Of a stretch of 64,000 nt of DNA, positions 44,391-51,682 are shown piece after piece. Every line of letters begins with the position of its first letter. Position 1 is the first letter of the stretch. The notes beneath the pieces are model-generated. The model searched no databases and was not told the origin of the DNA. It worked only from the letters and a program-made list of their open reading frames with translations. This DNA is from Bradyrhizobium sp. BR13661 (GTDB taxonomy: Bacteria > Pseudomonadota > Alphaproteobacteria > Rhizobiales > Xanthobacteraceae): positions 155,618-219,617 of the forward strand of contig NZ_JARXWB010000015.1 of assembly GCF_029892425.1 (NCBI RefSeq), read 5' to 3'. Position numbers and translations under genes: made by a program.

Positions 44391-45581
44391 ATGATCATGA
44401 TCCGCACCGCGCTGCTCGCCCTCTCCGCCCTGCTCGCGCTGGCCCTGCCGGCGCAGGCCGCCGACGACGGCATCGCTGCGCCGACGCTGCGCGCGAACGT
44501 CACCGTCACGTCGGACGTGGTTCGGGTCGGCGACCTCATCGACAATGCCGGCTCCGCCGCGCTGATCCCGGTCTATCGTTCACCCGATCTCGGCACGACA
44601 GGCACTCTGACCGTCGCCCAGGTCCTGGGCGTGCTCCGCGCGAAGCAGGTGATCGGCGTGATGACCGGCGACATCAAGGAAGTCCAGGTCTCCCGCCTTG
44701 CCCGCACGCTCGCCAACAAGGATCTCGAAAACGCGGTCGCCTCCGCGCTCGAGCGCCGCTTTGGACTTGGCGATGCCGCCAACATCATGGTCACCTTCGA
44801 CCGCGGCATCGCCGACATGCGGCTGGATGCCTCCAACACCGGCGCGCTGCAGGCGGTTGCCACCCGCTACGACGCCCGCGGCGGCCGCTTCGACATCGCT
44901 TTCGAGATCAACAACGACAGCAACCCCGCGCCGACCAAGCTGCGCCTGACCGGCACGGCGATCGAGACCGTCGAGGTCGCGGTCCTGACCCGCGACATCG
45001 ACCGCAGCGACATGCTGAAATCCTCCGACGTGGCCCAGGAGCGCCGGCCGAAGGCGGAAGTGGCGGGCGAGCCCGCGCCGCGCGAGCGCGCGGTCGGCAT
45101 GCAGCTGCGCCGGCCCATGCGCGCCGGCACGCCGATCCGCGTCGCCGACATCGCCAGGCCAGAATTCGTATCGCGCGACCAGAGCGTCACCGTCATCTAC
45201 CAGGTCCCCGGGATCTACCTCACCACCCGCGGCAAGGCGATCGAGGGCGGTGCCGAGGGCGACACCGTGAGTGTCATCAATCTGCAGACCAAGCGCACGC
45301 TGACCGGTGTCGTCACCGGCCGCGGCCAGGTCACCGTGCAGGGCTCCAGCCAGTCGGCGCCGATGCCGGCGGCGGTCGAGCAGACCTCCTCGCTCAAGCG
45401 CGACGAAGCGCCCGCCCCTGTCGACACCGACGCCCTCGTCCGGAACCTGGTCCAGGCTCCCGCGTCGCCGGCCCAGGCCACTCAAGGTCAAGTCGCTCAA
45501 GGTCTGGCCACTCAAAGTCAAGCTCAAGTCGCACAAGCCCAGATCCCGCAAGCTCGCGTCTCGCAAGCCCAGGCAAAGTAA
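44391..45581 (+). CDS. flgA: P-ring assembly chaperone FlgA with Gln-rich tail
   Basis: A 396-residue protein. A signal peptide (TALLALSALLALALPAQA) precedes an N-terminal region (TVTSDVVRVGDLIDNAG), a SAF domain (MQLRRPMRAGTPIRVADI) and the FlgA C-domain (VTVIYQVPGIYLTTRGKA, EGDTVSVINLQTKRTLTG). FlgA assists FlgI polymerisation in the periplasm. Residues after about 320 are a Gln/Ala/Val-rich low-complexity tail with repeats, unlike most FlgA proteins. It starts 4 bases after flgG; the ATG six bases further on is also possible. Confidence 0.92.
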   Translation: MIMIRTALLALSALLALALPAQAADDGIAAPTLRANVTVTSDVVRVGDLIDNAGSAALIPVYRSPDLGTTGTLTVAQVLGVLRAKQVIGVMTGDIKEVQVSRLARTLANKDLENAVASALERRFGLGDAANIMVTFDRGIADMRLDASNTGALQAVATRYDARGGRFDIAFEINNDSNPAPTKLRLTGTAIETVEVAVLTRDIDRSDMLKSSDVAQERRPKAEVAGEPAPRERAVGMQLRRPMRAGTPIRVADIARPEFVSRDQSVTVIYQVPGIYLTTRGKAIEGGAEGDTVSVINLQTKRTLTGVVTGRGQVTVQGSSQSAPMPAAVEQTSSLKRDEAPAPVDTDALVRNLVQAPASPAQATQGQVAQGLATQSQAQVAQAQIPQARVSQAQAK

Positions 45582-45590
45582 GAGTTAGTC

Positions 45591-46352
45591 ATGTCCGCTT
45601 TCAGTTCGGCCTCTCGTTTTCGTCGCAGCGCGATTTCTGCCCTGCTGCTGTCAGCCAGCGCGCTGGGCGGTTGCTCCTCGATCGACCGCCTGTCGCAGAT
45701 CGGCGAGCAACCGAAACTGTCGGCGATCGACAACCCGACGACGCAGCCCGGCTACAAGCCGGTGCAGATGCCGATGCCGAAGCCGGAAGTCGCCTCCTAC
45801 AGTCCGAACTCGCTGTGGCGCAGCGGCAGCCGCGCCTTCTTCAAGGACCAGCGCGCCACCCATGTCGGCGACCTGCTCACCGTGACCGTGAACATCACCG
45901 ACAAGGCCAATATCGAGAACGAGACCCAGCGCAGCCGCACCAACAAGGAAGACTCTGGGATCACCGACTTCATCGGCAGCAAGACGATCACCCAGGCCAA
46001 CAAGATTCTGCCCGGCCGCATCCTCACCGCCGACTCCACCGCCTCCAGCGACGGCAAGGGCTCGGTCAACCGCACGGAAGCCTTGCAGACCAACGTCGCC
46101 GCCGTCGTCACCCAGGTGCTGCCGAACGGCAACCTCGTGGTCGAAGGCAAGCAGGAGATCCGCGTCAACTACGAGATCCGCGAGCTCGTGGTTGCCGGCA
46201 TCGTCCGCCCCGAGGACATCCAGAGCGACAACACCATCGATTCCAGCAAGATCGCGCAGGCCCGCATCGCCTATGGCGGCCGTGGCCAGATCACGGACGT
46301 GCAGCAGCCGCGCTACGGCCAGCAAGTCATGGACGTGCTGCTGCCCTTCTAA
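45591..46352 (+). CDS. flgH: Flagellar L-ring lipoprotein FlgH
   Basis: A 253-residue outer-membrane lipoprotein: signal with ALGGC lipobox, then NSLWRSGSRAFFKDQRATHVGDLLTV, LPGRILTADS and YEIRELVVAGIVRPEDI, all FlgH signatures. It forms the L ring around the rod. Last gene of its unit, followed by a strong terminator at 46413. Confidence 0.97.
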   Translation: MSAFSSASRFRRSAISALLLSASALGGCSSIDRLSQIGEQPKLSAIDNPTTQPGYKPVQMPMPKPEVASYSPNSLWRSGSRAFFKDQRATHVGDLLTVTVNITDKANIENETQRSRTNKEDSGITDFIGSKTITQANKILPGRILTADSTASSDGKGSVNRTEALQTNVAAVVTQVLPNGNLVVEGKQEIRVNYEIRELVVAGIVRPEDIQSDNTIDSSKIAQARIAYGGRGQITDVQQPRYGQQVMDVLLPF

Positions 46353-46412
46353 GCTTCTCAACGAGCTCCCACATCGTGCTCGCGAACCTAGGCGCGAACG
46401 ACGATGTACTAC

Positions 46413-46456
46413 GCGGCCCTTGCTAGCTCCCCTGGCAAGGGCCGCATGTATTTTTG
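46413..46456 (+). terminator. Rho-independent terminator after flgH
   Basis: A perfect 11-bp stem, GCGGCCCTTGC (46413-46423) with GCAAGGGCCGC (46435-46445), followed by ATGTATTTTT. It closes the flgF-flgG-flgA-flgH unit. Confidence 0.88.
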
Positions 46457-46478
46457 GGCGGTGGTGTTGCCTTCCACT

Positions 46479-46560
46479 CCGTCATTGCGAGCGCAGCGAA
46501 GCAATGCAGAGTCCATCCGCGGATAGATTCTGGATTGCTTCGCTCCGTTCGCAATGACGG
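46479..46560. repeat. Intergenic inverted repeat (CCGTCATTGCGA family)
   Basis: The ends CCGTCATTGCGA and TCGCAATGACGG are inverted copies, and the inner AGCGAAGCAAT and ATTGCTTCGCT also pair, making an imperfect stem-loop of about 82 bases. Fragments of similar sequence occur near 24611-24652 and 27024-27039 (CGTCATTGCAATGACG). Such repeats are common between genes in rhizobia. Confidence 0.75.
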
Positions 46561-46570
46561 CGGAGGGAGT

Positions 46571-47350
46571 TCAGCTAAACTCCGCCTCCACCACGCCCAG
46601 CCCGTCCAGCTCCATCCGCACCTTGTCGCCGGCTTTCAGCCACAGCGTCTTCACGAGACTCCCCGTCAGCACGAGCTGTCCCGCATGCAGGCCCTTGCCT
46701 TCGGCGGCGAGGTGGTTGGCGAGCCAGGCGAGTGCGTTGTGGGGATGGCCGAGCACGTCGGCGCCGGTGCCGTGGCTGACCTCCTCGCCGTTGACGATGG
46801 CGCGGCCTTTGACGGCTTTCAGGTCCGGAACCGACGAGCGCGGAACGGAGGCGCCCAGCACGCAGCCGGCGGCGAAGAAATCGTCCGCGATCAGCGTGGG
46901 CGCCCCCATCGTCTCCCACTTCACGTAGCGGTCGTCGACGATCTCGATCGCGGGATGATAGGCCTCGACGGCCTCACCGACCCATTCGGCGGTGAATGGC
47001 GCTTCGCCGGCGGCAAGATTGCGCTTGAGCCGCACCGCGATCTCGCATTCGACGCCGACACGGACATAGTCGGAGGCCGCGAGCTTGACGCCGCTGTCGT
47101 GCACGCCCTTCTGGAACACGCCGCCGCCGCAGGGATGCGGGATGCCGATGTAGTCCTGCATCACCTGGCTGGTGCAGCCGATCTTGTAGCCGACCAGCGG
47201 ACCGACATGCGGCAGCAGCAGATCATGCAGCGCGCGCTGGACCTGATAGCCTTCGGCCTCGTCGCCAGGCGGAACCTCGAGCGCGGCGAGCGGCGCGTGG
47301 TTGCGTCGCGCCAGCGCGACCGCCTTTGCGGCTTCGAGAATCTTGTCCAT
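46571..47350 (-). CDS. 2-keto-4-pentenoate hydratase family protein
   Basis: A 259-residue MhpD/FAH-superfamily enzyme: VGYKIGCTSQVMQDYIGIPHP and VGVECEIAVRLKRNL followed by AYHPAIEIVDDRYV carry the conserved Glu residues of the metal site; VLTGSLVKTLWLKAGDKV is the C-terminal hallmark. It hydrates 2-keto-alkenoic acids from aromatic-ring cleavage. Monocistronic between flgH and the SDR gene; not part of a visible degradation operon. Confidence 0.82.
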   Translation of the reverse strand: MDKILEAAKAVALARRNHAPLAALEVPPGDEAEGYQVQRALHDLLLPHVGPLVGYKIGCTSQVMQDYIGIPHPCGGGVFQKGVHDSGVKLAASDYVRVGVECEIAVRLKRNLAAGEAPFTAEWVGEAVEAYHPAIEIVDDRYVKWETMGAPTLIADDFFAAGCVLGASVPRSSVPDLKAVKGRAIVNGEEVSHGTGADVLGHPHNALAWLANHLAAEGKGLHAGQLVLTGSLVKTLWLKAGDKVRMELDGLGVVEAEFS

Positions 47351-47434
47351 CGGCGCCGCCTCCCACGCTACGCAATCAAGGGGGTGGCACTTGAGCATCC
47401 CCGCCCGGGCCTGACAAGCACGGGCGGCGGGTCG

Positions 47435-48463
47435 TCAGCTCTTGACGAGGCCGAGCCTGATCAGGCTCTCGGCGGTGGCGAGGATCGCCTCATCGTTGGA
47501 GCGCGGCTGCCAGCCCAGCACCGACCTCGCCTTGGCGCTGGTGGAGCGCCTGACACGTCCGAGCATCGGCAGGACCGCCTGCAGCAAGGGAATCCGGCGC
47601 GCGGCGAGACGCACCAGCCAATCGGGCGCCTGGAGCCGCGGAACCCGGCGCGCCTGCGGCCCGAGTTCCCGCCGCAACACCTTGCCGATGTCGAGGATCG
47701 ACAGCGTCTCGCCGGAGACCGCGATGAAGCGCTCGCCTTTGGCTTCCGGCGCAGTCATCGCCCGCAGATGCAAATCGGCAACATCGCGCACGTCGACCAC
47801 GCCGAAATAGACCCTGGGCACCGCCGGCATGGCGCCGTCGAGCAGCGATTTGATGATCTCGATCGAGCCGGAGAAATCCGGTCCCAGAACGGGGCCGAAA
47901 ACGCCGGCGGGGTTGATCACCGACATCTCGAGCCCGCCGCCCTCGCGCGCGATGAAATCCCAGGCTGCCCGCTCGGCCAGTGTCTTGGACTTGATATAGG
48001 GCTGCACGTCCGCGCCGCCGAGATTGGTCCACTCGGTCTCGTCGAACGGCTTCTCCCGCGGCGGATGGCCGTAGCCGATCGCGCCCAGCGACGAAGTGAC
48101 CACGACCCGTCTGACGCCGGCATCCCGCGCGGCGCGCAGCACCCGCAGCGTGCCGTCGCGGGCCGGGATGATCATCTCGTTCTCGTCCGCAGGCACACTG
48201 GTCGACAGGGGCGAAGCGACATGGAGCACGTAGTCGCAGCCCGCGACTGCCTCGCGCCAGCCCTCATCCGCCGTGAGGTCGGCGGTAAAAAAGGACAGGC
48301 TTTCAGGCGAGGCCGCTCCGCCCTCGCGCAGCATCGCCAGCACGTCGGCCTGCCGGTCCGGCCGGCGCACCGTCGTTCGTACGGCATGGCCTGCGGCCAG
48401 AAGCTGCAGAATGACATGAATGCCGATGAAGCCCGACCCGCCGGTGACCAGAACGATGCTCAT
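47435..48463 (-). CDS. Extended short-chain dehydrogenase (dihydroflavonol/aldehyde reductase-like)
   Basis: A 342-residue NAD(P)-binding protein: VTGGSGFIGIHVI (Rossmann glycine motif), VVTSSLGAIGYGHPP and PYIKSKTLAERAAWDF (YxxxK) are complete. The family reduces aldehydes or flavonol-like ketones. The ATG at 48463 begins the Rossmann strand. It is divergent from an HxlR regulator with a palindrome in between, so likely regulated by it. Confidence 0.85.
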   Translation of the reverse strand: MSIVLVTGGSGFIGIHVILQLLAAGHAVRTTVRRPDRQADVLAMLREGGAASPESLSFFTADLTADEGWREAVAGCDYVLHVASPLSTSVPADENEMIIPARDGTLRVLRAARDAGVRRVVVTSSLGAIGYGHPPREKPFDETEWTNLGGADVQPYIKSKTLAERAAWDFIAREGGGLEMSVINPAGVFGPVLGPDFSGSIEIIKSLLDGAMPAVPRVYFGVVDVRDVADLHLRAMTAPEAKGERFIAVSGETLSILDIGKVLRRELGPQARRVPRLQAPDWLVRLAARRIPLLQAVLPMLGRVRRSTSAKARSVLGWQPRSNDEAILATAESLIRLGLVKS

Positions 48464-48490
48464 TGCCCAATGTCCCTTGTTGCGCCGGCC

Positions 48491-48502
48491 AACCAATTGG
48501 TT
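48491..48502. promoter_or_regulatory. Palindrome between SDR and HxlR genes
   Basis: AACCAATTGGTT is a perfect 12-bp palindrome, 28 bases upstream of the SDR start and 55 bases before the regulator start. It is placed as a HxlR operator. Confidence 0.55.
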
Positions 48503-48557
48503 CCGCGACCCTGCTCAAGGCCGCATCTGGTCACTATCTCCAAGGGGAACAAGTAGA

Positions 48558-48956
48558 ATGGATTTCGAGACCGGTATGGAAAACCTGACCAGCCTTTGCG
48601 ACGGCGACTGCGATTGCAGCCCGGACCCCGCCCTGCTTACCGACTTCAAGCGCGCCATCCATGCGCTCGGCGGCAAATGGAAGCTGGAGATCCTGTTCGC
48701 GCTGATGAACGGGGCTATCAGGTTCGGCGCATTGCGCCGGTCCATCGACGGCATCACCCAGCACATGCTGACCACGCAACTGCGCGAGCTCGAGCAGGAT
48801 GGGCTGGTGTCACGCACCGCCTTCGCGGAAAAGCCGCTTCGCGTGGAATACGAGCTGACGGACGCGGCTTACGGCCTGCTGCCGGCGTTTAAGGAAATAT
48901 TGAGCTGGTCCAGGCTTTATGGAGATGCGCGCCTTGCGGCGTCGCATGAAGCCTGA
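48558..48956 (+). CDS. HxlR-family regulator, Cys-rich N-terminus
   Basis: A 132-residue winged-helix protein. GGKWKLEILFALMNGAIRF then FGALRRSIDGITQHMLTTQL and LEQDGLVSRTAF are HxlR signatures. The N-terminus carries LCDGDCDCSP, three Cys within five residues, where HxlR proteins usually have one sensing Cys. Divergent from the SDR gene, so likely a redox or electrophile sensor for it. ATG at 48558 has AGGGGAACAAGTAG ahead. Confidence 0.85.
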   Translation: MDFETGMENLTSLCDGDCDCSPDPALLTDFKRAIHALGGKWKLEILFALMNGAIRFGALRRSIDGITQHMLTTQLRELEQDGLVSRTAFAEKPLRVEYELTDAAYGLLPAFKEILSWSRLYGDARLAASHEA

Positions 48957-49203
48957 TTGCAGCGAAACATGATGCTGCTTGATCAGACTGTCAGCATCCG
49001 GGCAGATCTCGTTGATGCGACTCGCAAAACCTCCCGCACCTGAAGTGAAGGCTGTTTCTGATGTGAACTCACGTGAGCTCGCAGCAATGGACTCTAGCCC
49101 ATTGATCGCGATTCACTTTTCGCGATTGCGCGCATGCGTCGAAGCGCACGGGCGGCAAGCGACAGACAAAATGCCGATCGCGGCGCGAAACCGCGCCTTG
49201 AGC

Positions 49204-49234
49204 CCAAAAACAAAGAGCCGCATCTCTGCGGCTC
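49204..49234 (-). terminator. Rho-independent terminator of dksA
   Basis: GAGCCGC (49215-49221) and GCGGCTC (49228-49234) arms around ATCTCT; on the leftward strand the hairpin is followed by TTTGTTTTTGG. It lies just beyond the dksA stop at 49240. Confidence 0.85.
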
Positions 49235-49239
49235 GGACT

Positions 49240-49650
49240 CTATTCGTCGCGATAGACCTTCTCGCGTTTCTCGTGGCGCTCCTGCGCTTCCACCGAGAGC
49301 GTCGCGATGGGCCGGGCTTCGAGCCGCTTCAACGAGATCGGCTCGCCGGTATCCTCGCAATAGCCGTAGGTGTTGTCCTCGATGCGCTGGAGCGCGGCGT
49401 CGATCTTGGCGATCAACTTGCGCTGGCGGTCGCGGGCGCGGAGTTCGATGGCGCGGTCAGTTTCGGACGATGCCCGATCGGCAAGATCGGGGTGGTTCAC
49501 GTTCTCCTCCTGCAGAGCCTGCAGGGTGAGCTTGGACTCTTTGAGGATCTCATCCTTCCAGGCGAGGAGCTTCATACGGAAGTACTCCTTCTGCCGGTCG
49601 TTCATGAAAGGCTCTTTTTCGGTCGGTCGGTAGTTTTTCAACTTTTCCAA
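49240..49650 (-). CDS. dksA: RNA polymerase-binding factor DksA, zinc-site degenerate
   Basis: A 136-residue DksA. The coiled-coil tip motif DLADRA (residues 55-60) keeps both Asp, and LRARDRQRKLIAKIDAAL is the second helix. Of the four zinc Cys only C98 (YGYCEDTG) remains; the others are T101, S119 and A122. It binds the RNA polymerase secondary channel with ppGpp to control stable RNA and, often, flagellar genes. TTG at 49650 was chosen because an in-frame stop lies six codons upstream, GATAGG is six bases ahead, and the N-terminal YRPTEKEPFMN is conserved in alphaproteobacterial DksA; the ATG at 49605 would lose it. Confidence 0.9.
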   Translation of the reverse strand: MEKLKNYRPTEKEPFMNDRQKEYFRMKLLAWKDEILKESKLTLQALQEENVNHPDLADRASSETDRAIELRARDRQRKLIAKIDAALQRIEDNTYGYCEDTGEPISLKRLEARPIATLSVEAQERHEKREKVYRDE

Positions 49651-49709
49651 GGGCGGCCTATCTTCTTAAGCAACGACTCGCGAACGGAACGGGGTCCGTT
49701 GAGCCGGGG

Positions 49710-49738
49710 CTTATATAGCTACCCCTTGTGACAGACAA
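49710..49738 (-). promoter_or_regulatory. Sigma70-type promoter of dksA
   Basis: Leftward strand: TTGTCT (-35), a 17-base spacer and TATAAG (-10), about 60 bases upstream of the TTG start. Confidence 0.6.
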
Positions 49739-49821
49739 TATTTCCTTAATGGCGCAGTTACCGCCCCCAAACCCTTGCACAGGAAGGTTTATCCGGCAGA
49801 AGCCCGGGGGCGGCCAACGGC

Positions 49822-50433
49822 CTAGTAGCCGACCGTGAAACGCTGCCTTAAGTGGGCCGGTTTCTCGATCTCATCGGCCAGCGCGATGGCGTAGTCGGCG
49901 AAGCTGATCCAGCTCTTGCCGTTCGCATCTGCGAGAAGCTGGTCGGTCCCGAGCCGGAACTTGCCCGTCCGCGCCTCCTCGACGAACAGCGCCGAGGGCG
50001 AGATGAAGGTCCAGTTCAGGTCCTTCTCCTGCTGCAGCAGGTCCAGGAACACCCCACCGGCCTCCGCCTCGGCCTTGTATTGGGCCGGGAAACCGGGGGT
50101 CGTGACCAGTTTGACGCCGGGAGCGACCTCCAGGCTGCCGGCGCCGCCGACGACCAGGTAGCGCCCGACCTTCGAATCCTTGGCCGCGCCGATCAGCTTG
50201 TGCGGATCGCTCGCCAGGAAGTGGACGGAGCTGATGGCCACGTCATGCCCGGTCCAGAGCTTGGTGAGACCGGCCTGGTCGAGCACGTCTCCCTTGGTCG
50301 GCGTGACGTTCGGCAGGCCTGCGATCTTCTCGGGGTTCCGGGCGATGGCGGTAACCGCGTGTCCACGGCGGGACAGCTCCTTGGTGATCTCCGACCCGGC
50401 CCGGCCCGAGGCGCCGGCAACTGCGATTTTCAT
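49822..50433 (-). CDS. NAD(P)H-binding SDR-like protein
   Basis: A 203-residue atypical SDR: MKIAVAGASGRAGSEITKE (nucleotide-binding Gly motif), AVTAIARNPEK and RYLVVGGAGSLEV fit the NmrA/YwnB-like NAD(P)-binding family; FISPSALFVEEARTGKFRLG is the typical C-terminal block. Often a redox-responsive reductase. GAAGGAGCC precedes the ATG at 50433. Divergent from a second HxlR regulator. Confidence 0.85.
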   Translation of the reverse strand: MKIAVAGASGRAGSEITKELSRRGHAVTAIARNPEKIAGLPNVTPTKGDVLDQAGLTKLWTGHDVAISSVHFLASDPHKLIGAAKDSKVGRYLVVGGAGSLEVAPGVKLVTTPGFPAQYKAEAEAGGVFLDLLQQEKDLNWTFISPSALFVEEARTGKFRLGTDQLLADANGKSWISFADYAIALADEIEKPAHLRQRFTVGY

Positions 50434-50455
50434 GGAAGGCTCCTTCGCTTCTGTG

Positions 50456-50470
50456 GTAACCAATAGTTAC
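50456..50470. promoter_or_regulatory. GTAAC-N5-GTTAC operator candidate
   Basis: GTAAC-CAATA-GTTAC is a perfect inverted repeat 22 bases upstream of the NAD(P)H-binding protein gene. A looser partner, TTAC (50514) with GTAA (50532), lies nearer the HxlR gene. Likely targets of the adjacent HxlR. Confidence 0.5.
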
Positions 50471-50578
50471 TAGATAACGCAATGAACGCTGGTGTTAAGA
50501 GCGCACTTTGTGCTTACCTGATTACGCAGGAGTAACCGGAACGAAGCTAGACGAACCCAGCAAGCGCGAGGAACTGAG

Positions 50579-50950
50579 ATGAAGCCCAATGTCTACGCCG
50601 CCGAGTGCCCGACACGCCAGATCCTCGATCGCGTCGGCGACAAATGGGCCGTGCTGATCCTGTTGCTGCTGCGCGAGGAGCCGATGCGCTTCAATCAGTT
50701 GCGCCGCACGATTGAAGGGATCTCGCAGAAGATGCTGAGCCAGGTTCTCAAGTCGCTCGAACGCGACGGCCTGCTCAAGCGCCGCGCCATCGCAACCGTG
50801 CCGGTGACGGTGGAGTATTCGATCACGCAGCTTGGCGTAACGCTCGCAGCCGCAGTCGATCCGCTGCGCGATTGGGCCGAGGAAAATCTGAAAGACGTGC
50901 TCGCTGCCCAACGCCGCTACGATTCGCAGCAGAAAGAGGAAGCGGCGTAA
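50579..50950 (+). CDS. HxlR-family regulator with single sensing Cys
   Basis: A 123-residue winged-helix regulator: AAECPTRQILDRVGDKWAVL, FNQLRRTIEGISQKMLSQVL and LERDGLLKRR. C10 in the ECP motif is the usual redox/quinone-sensing position of the YodB/QorR type. Divergent from the NAD(P)H-binding gene. Confidence 0.9.
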   Translation: MKPNVYAAECPTRQILDRVGDKWAVLILLLLREEPMRFNQLRRTIEGISQKMLSQVLKSLERDGLLKRRAIATVPVTVEYSITQLGVTLAAAVDPLRDWAEENLKDVLAAQRRYDSQQKEEAA

Positions 50951-50987
50951 GGCAGTTCCACACGAGCTTCACGTTGCCGGATGATCG

Positions 50988-51401
50988 TTAGCCCTGCCCG
51001 GCTTTCGCCAGCTCGACCTCGACGCGCAGCTCGATCTCGGAGAGCACGGAGTCCAGACCGGGATCGCCGGAAGACGATTTCAGGTTTGCCGCCGCATCGC
51101 GCAGCCGCAACACCGTCGACTTGTCGAGGTTGCCGGACAAGAGCCCCATCTTGAGATCGTCAAGCACATCGAGCGCGGTCTTGCCGCGGGCAACCGAGCG
51201 CTTGCGGCGCTCGGCCGGATCTTCCTCGATGCCTTGCAGCGCGAGCAGCCCGTCGATGTTGGTGGTGGCCTTCGGTGCGGAGGCGCTGCGCGTCTCCTGC
51301 GTCGACGAGGTGTCGGGCAGCACGAAGGTGCCAGAACTCGTTCGCCTGGCCTGGCTGGCCGGCGTTCCAAGCGTGGTGCCATTCGGTCCGTAGATGCGCA
51401 T
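50988..51401 (-). CDS. fliX: Flagellar assembly regulator FliX
   Basis: A 137-residue protein: a Ser/Thr-rich N-terminus (MRIYGPNGTT) and the FliX domain TNIDGLLALQGIEEDPAERR, ALDVLDDLKMGLLSG and LRDAAANLKSSS. In Caulobacter FliX binds and gates the sigma54 activator FlbD, coupling class II assembly to class III transcription. Its presence supports a FlbD circuit, though flbD is not in the window. It is divergent from flgI. Confidence 0.9.
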   Translation of the reverse strand: MRIYGPNGTTLGTPASQARRTSSGTFVLPDTSSTQETRSASAPKATTNIDGLLALQGIEEDPAERRKRSVARGKTALDVLDDLKMGLLSGNLDKSTVLRLRDAAANLKSSSGDPGLDSVLSEIELRVEVELAKAGQG

Positions 51402-51442
51402 CGAGGCAATCCGGGTGATCGATGCGCCACATTCGCCGCTTT

Positions 51443-51481
51443 ATGGTTAACGGGACGTAAACGGCCCGGCAAAATCTGCCG
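51443..51481. promoter_or_regulatory. CtrA-like half site and ftr-like palindrome in the fliX/flgI region
   Basis: ATGGTTAAC (51443-51451) followed by CGGCA-AAATC-TGCCG (51467-51481), a perfect palindrome. Same order as in the other flagellar control regions. It lies 42 bases upstream of fliX and about 200 bases ahead of flgI. Confidence 0.65.
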
Positions 51482-51578
51482 ACACACGGCAGTTTCGCTC
51501 CCTAGCGGCAACACCCGCTGACACCAGAGAAAACAAATTTACTCAACCTATTCAATCGCCTAACCCCTCTGCCCCGCG

Positions 51579-51595
51579 TTGGCACAGCGCTCGCA
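51579..51595 (+). promoter_or_regulatory. Sigma54-like promoter of flgI
   Basis: TTGGCAC-AGCGC-TCGCA: same -24/-12 variant as ahead of flgF. It lies 88 bases upstream of the flgI ATG and about 100 bases downstream of the ftr-like palindrome. Confidence 0.65.
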
Positions 51596-51682
51596 AGGAA
51601 AGCGTCGGACCAGCTCGTCATGGGAGTGTCGCAGTCGGTCCGAGATGTGAGGAGGCTTTTCGGGAGCCTTGGGGAGCAGAGG

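Noticed and set aside
46454..48556. A 700-codon open frame on the plus strand
   Set aside because: It runs across two leftward genes with clear enzyme families and an intergenic repeat, so it is a GC-driven shadow.
46353..51401. Genomic island inserted in the flagellar locus
   Set aside because: Non-flagellar genes are present, but there is no integrase, tRNA, flanking repeat or visible composition change to support transfer.
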